Source of the DNA: a virus
Virus record (IMG/VR): IMGVR_UViG_3300048930_001394
Span: 1-36,326 of that record
Strand: one strand, 5' to 3'
DNA: 36,326 bases
Each line of letters starts with the position of its first letter. Positions within the stretch are counted from its first letter, which is position 1. Positions 23,617 through 29,862 of the stretch are shown here, in pieces. A model generated the notes under the pieces. The model searched no databases, had not been told where the DNA came from, and saw only the letters and a program-made list of their open reading frames with translations. The position numbers and the translations under genes are program-made.

Positions 23617-24296
23617 CCGCCACCTCCGATCGCCTTGGGTCCGTCCCTGCCCGCCATGCCGTGCGCCAGCTGAGGCTTGCCCCCGGCTGACCAGCCGAGG
23701 TTCTGGACGTGCCCGAGTTCCTTGCGGTGGGAGGCAAGCTTCTTGATCGGTACGGTGTCCGGGAAGAAACGGTTTAGCGCATTCTGTGCGGCCGACCGCG
23801 CCGCGGGTGACATGGACGGTCGGAAGAGTTCACTCAACCGCCAGATAAGCCGGAACACCATGCCCTTGGTGAAGTCCTCAACCGCCGCGCGTTTGCTGCT
23901 TGCCGTGCGTCGGTTCGTGTAGACGCGGGTCTTCTTGAAACCCGCCACCTCCGCGTCGATCGCGCGGTTGAGCACGGTGTAGAGGTAGACCGCGACCTCC
24001 GGTCCCGGCGATACACCCACAAACGTCAGAGCGCTTGATTTGCCGATCCAGTCCCGCACCACGGCTGTGTTCGTGAAGTCGGCGAGGCGCGACCAGAGCG
24101 GATCCCGCGCGCCGTTGCCGCGCGACTGTACCCGCACCGACTCCTTGCCGAACAAGACCTCCTCTTCGGTCAGCCCGTACTCCGCCATCAGCGCGGCCGC
24201 TTTTTCCGCCGCGGCCAGCGCTTCGGCTTCTGTGCACCCCGCACGGCTGGTCATCTTCAGGAGGGCCGCGATCTTGCGGCGGACGGCGTCGGTCAT
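23613..24296 (-). CDS. DUF2786 domain protein, 227 aa
   Basis: The first 45 residues (starting TDAVRRKIAALLKMTSRAGC with a following AEAEAA-type helix and AEYGLTEEEVL) match the DUF2786 domain. The rest resembles the extended DUF2786/DUF7168 proteins, with a Ser/Arg-rich basic region (KKTRVYTNRRTASSKRAAVE), often found in phages and plasmids. Function is unknown. It is coupled to the large terminase by GTGA overlap. The C terminus is Gly-rich and disordered. Confidence 0.8.
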   Translation of the reverse strand: MTDAVRRKIAALLKMTSRAGCTEAEALAAAEKAAALMAEYGLTEEEVLFGKESVRVQSRGNGARDPLWSRLADFTNTAVVRDWIGKSSALTFVGVSPGPEVAVYLYTVLNRAIDAEVAGFKKTRVYTNRRTASSKRAAVEDFTKGMVFRLIWRLSELFRPSMSPAARSAAQNALNRFFPDTVPIKKLASHRKELGHVQNLGWSAGGKPQLAHGMAGRDGPKAIGGGG

Positions 24297-24490
24297 AGGG
24301 CAACCCAAAGAAATACGATGCCAAGAAGGCAGGCCGCGGCTGCCAGGGCGAACGCCCGTTGCGCAAGGGGGTTCGCTGCCGGGAGCAGACCACGTGGTGT
24401 GCTTCGCCTTGCCCGATTGCGACGATAGGCCTGCAATTCGCGCTCCCGTTGCCCAAAAGCAGAAAGCCGTTGGCTCGATTTTCGCGGCAT
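24293..24490 (-). CDS. Small membrane protein, 65 aa
   Basis: The ATG shares TGATG with the upstream zinc-ribbon gene and has GGAGGA upstream. The stop overlaps the next start (ATGA). Residues 1-40 are strongly basic, and residues 47-65 form one hydrophobic segment (ALAAAACLLGIVFLWVAL) reaching the C terminus. This predicts a tail-anchored, single-pass inner membrane protein with its basic part in the cytoplasm. No family recognised. Confidence 0.7.
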   Translation of the reverse strand: MPRKSSQRLSAFGQRERELQAYRRNRARRSTPRGLLPAANPLAQRAFALAAAACLLGIVFLWVAL

Positions 24491-24702
24491 CAGCCGATCC
24501 TCCGCGGGTCACCACGCATGGCCGCCTCAAGACGGGAGAGGCGTGCCTCGATCCGGTCGAAGCGGGCGTTTGCGGACTCCGGCGTCTGAGCGACAGGTCG
24601 AAGTCCGCCATGCAGCGCAGGGTTCGAGGTCAAGACCCGGCACCTGTCACAAGGCACGTACCCATTCTCGAACCGCTCACAGTCAGGACAGGGGTTCGAC
24701 AT
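24490..24702 (-). CDS. Small zinc-ribbon protein, 70 aa
   Basis: Residues 1-31 contain two cysteine pairs (CPDC at 5-8 and CDRC at 28-31), a typical zinc ribbon. A C-terminal helix of coiled-coil character follows (ARFDRIEARLSRLEAAMRG). The start is supported by GGGAGG and overlaps the upstream gene by about 20 bases. This ribosome-site and start region is nearly identical to that of the upstream neighbour. Likely nucleic-acid or protein binding. Function unknown. Confidence 0.72.
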   Translation of the reverse strand: MSNPCPDCERFENGYVPCDRCRVLTSNPALHGGLRPVAQTPESANARFDRIEARLSRLEAAMRGDPRRIG

Positions 24703-24994
24703 GTGACCTCCCAGTACCTTGGACAGCAGCCCGCCGGAGATCCTCCAGTGTCTTGAGTCCACGCGACAGGGACCGCTCGATTGCGCTGTCCTCCTGGCGG
24801 CGGATGAAGACCTGATTGTGAAGCCTCTTCTGCAGGCCGTAGTACGTGCGACCATCGATCCACTGGCCGACGGCCATTCGGCTGATCAACACGGCCGTAT
24901 CTCGACAGACTTTGGCCAGGAAGCCATCGCGGCGTTCAAGATTGCGGGCCCATGCCGACAGGTCGTTTGCGACTTCTTCTGGGGTGGCCATCAT
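24683..24994 (-). CDS. Hypothetical helical protein, 103 aa
   Basis: Highly helical and charged, starting MATPEEVANDLSAWARNLE after a double ATG. It contains VGQWIDGRTYYGLQKRLHNQ and RQEDSAIERSLSRGLKTLEDL. I recognise no family. The start uses ATGATG overlapping the stop of the DUF6527-like gene, with GGGAGG about five bases upstream. It lies in the small-gene island between the terminase subunits. Confidence 0.7.
   Translation of the reverse strand: MMATPEEVANDLSAWARNLERRDGFLAKVCRDTAVLISRMAVGQWIDGRTYYGLQKRLHNQVFIRRQEDSAIERSLSRGLKTLEDLRRAAVQGTGRSHVEPLS
24700..24718 (-). repeat. Repeated RBS-start cassette, copy 1
   Basis: The coding-strand sequence GGTACTGGGAGGTCACATG spans the ribosome site and ATG of the zinc-ribbon gene. 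It matches 18 of 19 bases of 24992-25010, which forms the ribosome site and start of the neighbouring gene. Confidence 0.6.
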
Positions 24995-25284
24995 GCGACC
25001 TCCCAGTACCCGTTGCGCAGCCAGCCGTGCCAATGCCCGACGTGATGGACAGAGGGGTCGAGCGTCGGCTCTGTCCGAGATCCGTTCCAGCGCCAGGACG
25101 GCCGGTCGCCGCCCGGCTTGACCCCGTCACCAATGAGGATCCCGCCCTCCGTCCCGCAACCACAGGGGCAGAAGTAGCGGAACTCGAAGAGCCCGGGATG
25201 ATCGCGGCCGACGAGGATGAAACTGCCCGGGTGCCGGTTGCGGGCCCACGTCTCCCGGTCGGGATAATAGAGGGCGCGGATCAC
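24991..25284 (-). CDS. DUF6527-like protein, 97 aa
   Basis: Contains a cysteine cluster FCPCGCGTEGG (three Cys), followed by PSWRWNGSRTEPTLDPSVHH and GHWHGWL, the conserved pattern of DUF6527 proteins common in phages. The Cys/His residues suggest metal binding. Translation starts at GTG overlapping the upstream TGA (GTGA). An ATG reading further upstream gives only arginine-rich low-complexity residues, so I reject it. Function is unknown. Confidence 0.75.
   Translation of the reverse strand: MIRALYYPDRETWARNRHPGSFILVGRDHPGLFEFRYFCPCGCGTEGGILIGDGVKPGGDRPSWRWNGSRTEPTLDPSVHHVGHWHGWLRNGYWEVA
24992..25010 (-). repeat. Repeated RBS-start cassette, copy 2
   Basis: GGTACTGGGAGGTCGCATG, one mismatch from copy 1. 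It encodes the last codons of the DUF6527-like gene and supplies the ribosome site and start for the next gene. Confidence 0.6.
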
Positions 25285-25481
25285 TGGAGGGTCACCTCGC
25301 CCCGGGCCGTCAGGACCGCATGATCCCAGCCTTGATGCCAATCGGGCGGTTCGTCGGTCTCCTCGCCCGCCAGGAAGTCGGGACCGCCGCATGACAGGAT
25401 TTCGTCGGTTGTCAGTAGGTCGGCGACGTTGCATGTCACCCGTGCGGCCGCCATTCCGCGGCAAAAATCATCCCGGCTCAT
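25281..25481 (-). CDS. Hypothetical protein, 66 aa
   Basis: Begins SRDDFCRGMAAARVTCNVAD with the ATG sharing TGATG with the small terminase gene, and ends overlapping the GTG of the DUF6527-like gene. It is acidic with three cysteines and a tryptophan-rich stretch (DWHQGWDHAV). No family recognised. Coupling on both sides is the main evidence for expression. Confidence 0.65.
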   Translation of the reverse strand: MSRDDFCRGMAAARVTCNVADLLTTDEILSCGGPDFLAGEETDEPPDWHQGWDHAVLTARGEVTLQ

Positions 25482-26020
25482 CACGCGAACCCCATGATTT
25501 CGCGGGCGCGCTGGCGGAAGTCTTCGTCGATCTCGCCGGCGGCAGCGGCGGCGTCGAGCTTCGCGGCCTGCGCTTTGCGGTCCTTCTCCTGCATCGCTTG
25601 GGCGATGCCTGACGACGTCATGACGTCTTTCATCATGCGCGCGAGGAAGTGGAGGTTCTGCGGGCTGATCTCGGCGCCCTCTTTCGCGACCTCGGCCTGC
25701 ATGACCTTGAAGGCGAGCGTGGTCAGCATCTGGAAGAGCACGTTCTGGCGTTGCGCCTGATCGTCCATGCCCATCTCGCCCAACCATTCCTTGGCCCAGT
25801 CCGACGCCTGTTCCTGCAGCCTCACGAACTCGCGGTATTCCGAACCGAAGTCGTGGATCGCCGACTTGCGGATGCGCAGGTCAAGCCCGGCCTCTTCCAG
25901 GCGGAAGTTCAGGGCGTCGGCCAGCTCCTCGTACTGTGCGAAGCCACGGGCGCGCAGTTCCTCCTGCAACCAGGCGCGCAGCTCGGGGGGTAATAGGTCG
26001 ATCTTGCGGGGCGGGGGCAT
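25481..26020 (-). CDS. DUF3486 protein (Mu gp27-like), likely terminase small subunit, 179 aa
   Basis: Opens with PPPRKIDLLPPELRAWLQEE and continues with RKSAIHDFGSEYREFV, the DUF3486 signature of Mu gp27-type proteins. Such proteins combine an HTH-like N-terminal DNA-recognition part with long helices and are regarded as the terminase small subunit. The start at 26020 follows the previous stop by one base. The last third is a charged helix (KDRKAQAAKLDAAAAAGEI). It normally lies next to the large subunit but here is separated by six small genes. Confidence 0.85.
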   Translation of the reverse strand: MPPPRKIDLLPPELRAWLQEELRARGFAQYEELADALNFRLEEAGLDLRIRKSAIHDFGSEYREFVRLQEQASDWAKEWLGEMGMDDQAQRQNVLFQMLTTLAFKVMQAEVAKEGAEISPQNLHFLARMMKDVMTSSGIAQAMQEKDRKAQAAKLDAAAAAGEIDEDFRQRAREIMGFA

Positions 26021-26021
26021 C

Positions 26022-26327
26022 TCAGCGCCTCGGGCTCGGCCGCTGGATATCCGGGTGCGTCGCACGGCCGAGGGCGATATCCACCCCGCGGGCGGTGGCC
26101 GTGGCGACCTGGAAGTCCGGATTGCCGGCAAGCGTCACGAAGCCCTGTTCCGCCAGCCAGGCGAGCTCGGTCGTTGTCTGGTCGCGCGACGTGTCGATGC
26201 CGATGCTGTCGCTGTTGAGTACGTCGGTCAGGATCGACACATTCGAGGTGAAGGTCGGGCTGGCTTCGAGAAAGCGCAGGATCGCGAGGCGGCGATGCCT
26301 CTGCAGGGTTGCGGCGTAGTCGGTCAC
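26022..26327 (-). CDS. gp26-like (VpaChn25_0724 family) protein, 101 aa
   Basis: The pattern TDYAATLQRHRRLAILRFLE, then SILTDVLNS and TELAWLAEQGFVTL, matches the VpaChn25_0724 family, which occupies the Mu gp26 position. The helix-turn-helix-like arrangement with LAEQGFVTL suggests a winged-helix fold. It starts at GTG with GGAGG upstream and overlaps the gp25-like stop as GTGA. The role in Mu-like phages is not established. Confidence 0.78.
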   Translation of the reverse strand: MTDYAATLQRHRRLAILRFLEASPTFTSNVSILTDVLNSDSIGIDTSRDQTTTELAWLAEQGFVTLAGNPDFQVATATARGVDIALGRATHPDIQRPSPRR

Positions 26328-26668
26328 TTCCGGCCTCCGTCGAGCAGATGGTCTTCATGGCGGGTCACGATGTTTTCCAGGCGCAGCATGATTTTGGCGT
26401 TGCCCTCCATCACTGCCGACATCGCCTTGAGCTCCCCCTTCATCGCAGCGAGTTCTAGCTTCAGGTCGTGGATGTGATCCTTCGCCGGCAGTCCGGTCAC
26501 GGTCTGCTCCAGCGACTGGAGGCGTGTGTCGTGGCGATCAAGACGCGCGACGACCGACCCGATGCGCTCGTTCGTGGCTTTGCGGCCCATCTGGACCCAA
26601 CCGACAACGGCAAGAACGATGGTCACAATGACGCCCACCGTCACTGTCGGGTCGAAGATGAGGTTCAT
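26324..26668 (-). CDS. DUF2730 protein (Mu gp25-like), 114 aa
   Basis: One membrane helix near the N terminus (residues about 8-25, TVGVIVTIVLAVVGW). A charged coiled coil follows with regular leucines (RLDRHDTRLQSLEQTVTGL and LKLELAAMKGELKAMSAV). This is the layout of DUF2730. It lies between the holin candidate and the gp26-like gene, within or next to the lysis cluster, and could act in host lysis. The start ATG overlaps the previous stop (ATGA). Confidence 0.8.
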   Translation of the reverse strand: MNLIFDPTVTVGVIVTIVLAVVGWVQMGRKATNERIGSVVARLDRHDTRLQSLEQTVTGLPAKDHIHDLKLELAAMKGELKAMSAVMEGNAKIMLRLENIVTRHEDHLLDGGRK

Positions 26669-27060
26669 GCTTCCGCCTCGTCCTGACCTTGGCGTGTGGA
26701 CACTTGGCCCCCCACCTCGCGCAATTTGGCGCGTGCGAGGTCACGAAGCACATCGGGACTGGGCCCAAGCCTTGCGATCGACTCCGGAGAGCTGCGGAAG
26801 GCGTAGTCGAGGATGCCCTCGATCCGGGCATCCTCTTCGGCAATCCCCTCGGTTGCCAGCACCCCGGAGGTCAGCGCGCGATGCATCGCCTCGCGCCAGA
26901 TCTTCTCGGCCTGGACCCCCAGATGCTGCCGGATCAGGTCGGGCACGCCCGCGAAGGCGCGCTTCACCATCGACGCCATAATGCCGAAGAGGAGGACAAG
27001 AAGCCCCGCCAGCGCCTCGGTCAGGCGCGGCTCAAGGGCCGTCAGGAGGGAGTCGAACAT
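26665..27060 (-). CDS. Membrane protein, holin candidate, 131 aa
   Basis: The N terminus carries one hydrophobic segment of about 20 residues (EALAGLLVLLFGIMASMVK), followed by an amphipathic helical body of about 90 residues. This resembles phage holins of the LLH type, which place one membrane span before a long helical tail. It lies two genes downstream of the endolysin. ATG is preceded by AAAGGTC. Another lysis or membrane role is possible. Confidence 0.6.
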   Translation of the reverse strand: MFDSLLTALEPRLTEALAGLLVLLFGIMASMVKRAFAGVPDLIRQHLGVQAEKIWREAMHRALTSGVLATEGIAEEDARIEGILDYAFRSSPESIARLGPSPDVLRDLARAKLREVGGQVSTRQGQDEAEA

Positions 27061-27074
27061 GGATCAGACCTTTG

Positions 27075-27452
27075 TCAGAGAGCCGCGCGGACGGCGGCAT
27101 CCTTGGATTCGAGAAGCTTACGGAGCGCCACGCTCCGCTCCGGTCCGCGTGAAAGGACCAGGCACAGGGTGTTGGCGAGCTGAGCGAAAGGACGCGAGAC
27201 CTCGCGCAGGTTGTCAGGCAGATGCGCGAAGGCGAAGTATCGCAGGATCGGCTCTTCCCCGGCGAAGTCGATGGCCGGGGCGGCCCCCGGCTGCAGTTCC
27301 TCGACGAAGAGGCTCTGTGTGTCGTGGATGTGGATCGTCTGCTCGTGGCCCGGCTCCACCATGATGGGCGCAGTGGCGGCGCGGCCGACCGGGTGGACGG
27401 TCGTGATCCGGCAGGGCTTCTGGTGGGCCTGGACGAAGACAGTGGCGGTCAT
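27075..27452 (-). CDS. Beta-domain protein with candidate Acb2/Tad1-like hairpin, 125 aa
   Basis: Residues 1-65 form a beta-rich N-terminal part (VFVQAHQKPCRITTVHPVG and VEPGHEQTIHIHDTQSLFVE). Residues about 72-125 are two helices: YFAFAHLPDNLREVSRPFAQ, then RGPERSVALRKLLESKDAA. This layout, with the conserved 'PER-x-x-ALRKL-x-x-x-K/A-x-A' helix, resembles the helical hairpin of Acb2/Tad1 proteins, which bind cyclic nucleotide signals and blunt CBASS or Thoeris immunity. The N-terminal addition is unlike canonical Acb2 (about 95 residues) and may mark a structural or other function. It sits in the late operon between endolysin and holin candidate. I treat anti-defence as a hypothesis. Confidence 0.6.
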   Translation of the reverse strand: MTATVFVQAHQKPCRITTVHPVGRAATAPIMVEPGHEQTIHIHDTQSLFVEELQPGAAPAIDFAGEEPILRYFAFAHLPDNLREVSRPFAQLANTLCLVLSRGPERSVALRKLLESKDAAVRAAL

Positions 27453-27463
27453 AGGCAAACCTT

Positions 27464-28087
27464 TCAGGCGGCGTTGAGCCAGACGGGGACGTTGAAGCCG
27501 GGGCAGGCCTTGGCCGCCCACTCATTGTGGCCAGAGATCCGACGGATCGTCGTGCGCGTGCTGACAGCGGAAATGAGGCGCCGGAGCCGGGCATCCTGCG
27601 CAGTGGTGAAGTTCGACAGAAACCGGTCGGTCGAAGCCGATCCATGTCCGCCGAAAAGGCACACGTGGATCACGCCGCGATTGTGGCCCTCGACACCCGC
27701 CCCGATCTCGGTCTCGGCGCGACCCGGCCAGACCGCTCCATCTCGGTCGATCAGCCAATGATACCCGACTGTCCGCCAGCCCCGCGCCTTGTGCCAGCGG
27801 GTCACCTCAGCGACCTTGTCTGCCAGCGGCGCTCCCGCCATCCAGTCGGGCAGCGTGTCGGCGCAATGGACGACGATCTCGTCGACCAGGTAGCGGGCCG
27901 ATCCCTGATAGAGCCTGGGCGTCCCAGCGGGGAAGGTTACCGGCTCCGACGCGAAAACGATCGGCTCGCCCCGGTTGGCAATGCAAGCCTGCATCGCCTT
28001 TTCCGTCCGCGGGCCCCAGCGGCCGTCGATGGGGCCGACATCATGGCGCAGGCCCTGAAGGCCCTGCTGGACCAGTTTCAAGCTCAT
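27464..28087 (-). CDS. Endolysin, N-acetylmuramoyl-L-alanine amidase, 207 aa
   Basis: Residues 1-38 resemble a peptidoglycan-binding repeat (VQQGLQGLRHDVGPIDGRWG). The main domain (about 65-205) is the amidase_2/T7-lysozyme fold. VVHCADT gives zinc ligand H74, GYHWLID contains Y109/H110, and GHNEWAAKACPGF gives H187, K193 and C195. It cleaves the bond between muramic acid and the stem peptide and releases progeny from the cell. No signal peptide is visible, so it should need a holin, a candidate for which lies two genes later. It is the first gene of the lysis operon and follows the 17-bp operator-like repeat. ATG has GAGGT upstream. Confidence 0.92.
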   Translation of the reverse strand: MSLKLVQQGLQGLRHDVGPIDGRWGPRTEKAMQACIANRGEPIVFASEPVTFPAGTPRLYQGSARYLVDEIVVHCADTLPDWMAGAPLADKVAEVTRWHKARGWRTVGYHWLIDRDGAVWPGRAETEIGAGVEGHNRGVIHVCLFGGHGSASTDRFLSNFTTAQDARLRRLISAVSTRTTIRRISGHNEWAAKACPGFNVPVWLNAA

Positions 28088-28163
28088 GATCGGTACCTCA
28101 AGCAGCGGAGCCAGCGACGCGGCTGGATGCGCTCAGGGTAGGTCGCGCGCCCCCCGTAAAACC

Positions 28164-28180
28164 ACGCACAACGGTTTGCG
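28164..28180 (-). promoter_or_regulatory. 17-bp operator-like repeat upstream of the lysis operon
   Basis: Same sequence (CGCAAACCGTTGTGCGT on the coding strand) as at the head operon. It lies within the 104-base gap between the Mor/C-like gene and the endolysin gene, about 77 bases before the endolysin start. In Mu the C protein activates late promoters from dyad sites just upstream. These two copies would be the corresponding sites here. Confidence 0.65.
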
Positions 28181-28191
28181 CGGGAAGGCGG

Positions 28192-28581
28192 CTAGAACTC
28201 GAAAAGGTCTGGCTGGGAGGGAGGCGGCCGCTTCTGTCGGTCCACTTCCAGATAGGAGCGAACAGAGACGTTGCTGACGCGCACCTTGCGCGCGATCTCG
28301 TTCACGGACAAGCCCCGTGCGTGAAAGACCTGCGCCATCCAGGGCTTTGCAAGTGGATGCCGACGGGGGAGTGCCATCGCGGCCTCGGCGAGCGCGGCCG
28401 CGCCATCCGCGCCGATCACCGCCTCGATGTCCGCCCGAAGTTTCGGGTCGCGTGCGACATGCCGCTCCGATCCGCCAAAGGCGAGCAGGAACTCGATCGC
28501 TCCGTCGAGCCCGAGGATGCGGACATAGGGCTCGACGTGCGCCGGCGGTCGGGGGACGAGATGGCCCGGGTCGATGGTCAC
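28192..28581 (-). CDS. Mor/C-like middle/late gene activator, 129 aa
   Basis: The order of features follows the Mu Mor/C family. A first helical segment with ILGLDGAIEFLLAFGGSERHV carries the conserved GG turn, and ADIEAVIGADGAAAL follows. A C-terminal helix-turn-helix is GLSVNEIARKVRVSNVSVRS at about 90-109. These dimers bind dyads next to phage promoters and recruit sigma-70 RNA polymerase. Start is GTG overlapping the MT-A70 stop (GTGA), with GGAGG upstream. It is the last gene of the early operon, and the 17-bp repeat lies 11 bases behind its stop, which fits a switch from early to late expression. The tail (PPPSQPDLFEF) is disordered. Confidence 0.78.
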   Translation of the reverse strand: MTIDPGHLVPRPPAHVEPYVRILGLDGAIEFLLAFGGSERHVARDPKLRADIEAVIGADGAAALAEAAMALPRRHPLAKPWMAQVFHARGLSVNEIARKVRVSNVSVRSYLEVDRQKRPPPSQPDLFEF

Positions 28582-29141
28582 CCGAACCTCCCCACCTGGT
28601 CGCCCCAGACATCGCGGCCCGGCCATTCCTCACGGGCGAACAGCTCACAGGCCCAAACATCGGGGAGAAGCGCATCGACCATCGCGCGCGCCTCAGGCGG
28701 CTTGCGGGAGTGTTCGCGCCGACCCGCATCGATCAGGTTGCGGACGCTCCTTGACCGGATCGCCGGCGCACCGATCGTACCGATGAGAAAGGGTTCCGTC
28801 GCCGACCTCAGGAGGTACCCGGTCCCGAACGCGGTCTTGCCGCCTGGTGTGCGCTTCACCCAGGCGCCGCCCGTCTTGAATGTGAACCCCCACGCGGACA
28901 TGACCTCCATCGCCAGGGGCAGATGCGGCCAGGTGGTCCAGAGGAAGAGTAGGCAATCGGGGGCGGCAAGCTGGTCGACCGGGAGGGCCTTGATCGCATC
29001 GGGCGTCATCGTCGCGTAGTGCGCCTCAGGGCTTTTTGCGTGGCCCTTTGCGGACCGCATGTCATAGGCCCACGGCGGATCAGCGAGGATTGCGCCATAC
29101 TTGAAGGGGCTCAGACCCTCGAAAGGCCACGGCGCGATCAC
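28578..29141 (-). CDS. MT-A70-type adenine methyltransferase, 187 aa
   Basis: The catalytic DPPWAYD motif (residues 21-27), followed by the LLFLWTTWPHLP block and GTGYLLRSATEPFLI, identifies an MT-A70 family N6-adenine methyltransferase. It is compact (187 residues), as usual for phage versions. It would modify adenines in phage or host DNA. The start is GTG overlapping the upstream stop. Together with Dam at the left end, the phage carries two unrelated adenine methylases with different expression times, early and late. Confidence 0.9.
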   Translation of the reverse strand: MIAPWPFEGLSPFKYGAILADPPWAYDMRSAKGHAKSPEAHYATMTPDAIKALPVDQLAAPDCLLFLWTTWPHLPLAMEVMSAWGFTFKTGGAWVKRTPGGKTAFGTGYLLRSATEPFLIGTIGAPAIRSRSVRNLIDAGRREHSRKPPEARAMVDALLPDVWACELFAREEWPGRDVWGDQVGRFG

Positions 29142-29419
29142 GACCGCCGCTCCGCCCGAACGCGTCCGGTGCGCTTGTCGGGATGGTTGACCTTGAGAAC
29201 GGTCACCACGGTCTGACCTTCCAGCCGGAAGGCATAGCCGTCGATCACCACACCGCTCGCGCAGTCGACCTCTCCATCAGCAATGCGCGGGTCCTGCAGA
29301 ACCTTGTCCACACGGGCGGCGATCTCACGCCGCGCTTGCTCGATATCGATACCCTTGATCCGCTCCAGATAGCGGAGGACAGCATGGTCGGTGACGTACT
29401 GGACGCGGGGTTTCATCAT
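29138..29419 (-). CDS. Hypothetical protein, 93 aa
   Basis: Begins MKPRVQYVTDHAVLRYLERI after a double ATG that overlaps the GemA stop, with GGAG upstream. It contains a helix-strand order (HAVLRYLERIKGIDIEQARR, then strands VVIDGYAFRLEG and TVVTVLKVN) that recalls compact RelE/BrnT-like folds. I see no catalytic residues to support a toxin call. Unknown function; frequent in alphaproteobacterial phages as far as I can judge. Confidence 0.7.
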   Translation of the reverse strand: MMKPRVQYVTDHAVLRYLERIKGIDIEQARREIAARVDKVLQDPRIADGEVDCASGVVIDGYAFRLEGQTVVTVLKVNHPDKRTGRVRAERRS

Positions 29420-29862
29420 GAGCGCTCCGTGGGGATGCCCTCGCGGGCGCACCAGTCCTTCAGCGCGCGGATCACGTCGTTGATCTGCCCCGCCTCGCGG
29501 AGCGCATCGACGTCGATCGGCACCGATTGCCACTTTCCTTCGAACCGGGACCGGATGAAGGCATTGAGCCCCGCCCGTCCCGGCTTCTTCACCTTCCCGG
29601 CCTTCGACAGGAGACCCCAGAGGACATGGGCGTAGCGAAGGTCAGCCCGGGGGGCCTCGCGGCGCGGTTTCCGTGACGGTCGATGCTGGAACCCGTCCGC
29701 CTTCAGGCGGGCGAGCAGCGCCTCCAGTTCGGCGTCGGTCATGTCCGACATCGAAGCCTTGCCCGTCACCTGCAGCTGCAGGTCATGGCGGGCATCAGTG
29801 TCCAGGCCGAGATCGCGGCAAGCCGCGTGAATGGTCCGTTGAAGGGCGCGTGAAGCGGTCAT
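29416..29862 (-). CDS. GemA/gp16-like protein (DUF1018), 148 aa
   Basis: The DUF1018 pattern is visible: AACRDLGLDTDARHDLQLQV near the N terminus, MSDMTDAELEALLARLK, and FIRSRFEGKWQSVPIDVDAL with a final helix. In Mu the gp16/GemA product is reported to influence host gene expression and DNA supercoiling. The start I choose overlaps the stop of a 33-codon gene (ATGA). The longer reading upstream is not supported by a ribosome site. Confidence 0.82.
   Translation of the reverse strand: MTASRALQRTIHAACRDLGLDTDARHDLQLQVTGKASMSDMTDAELEALLARLKADGFQHRPSRKPRREAPRADLRYAHVLWGLLSKAGKVKKPGRAGLNAFIRSRFEGKWQSVPIDVDALREAGQINDVIRALKDWCAREGIPTERS

Noticed and set aside
29138-29419. RelE/BrnT-type toxin
   Set aside because: The strand and helix order is suggestive, but I see no catalytic residues and no neighbouring antitoxin, so it is left as hypothetical.
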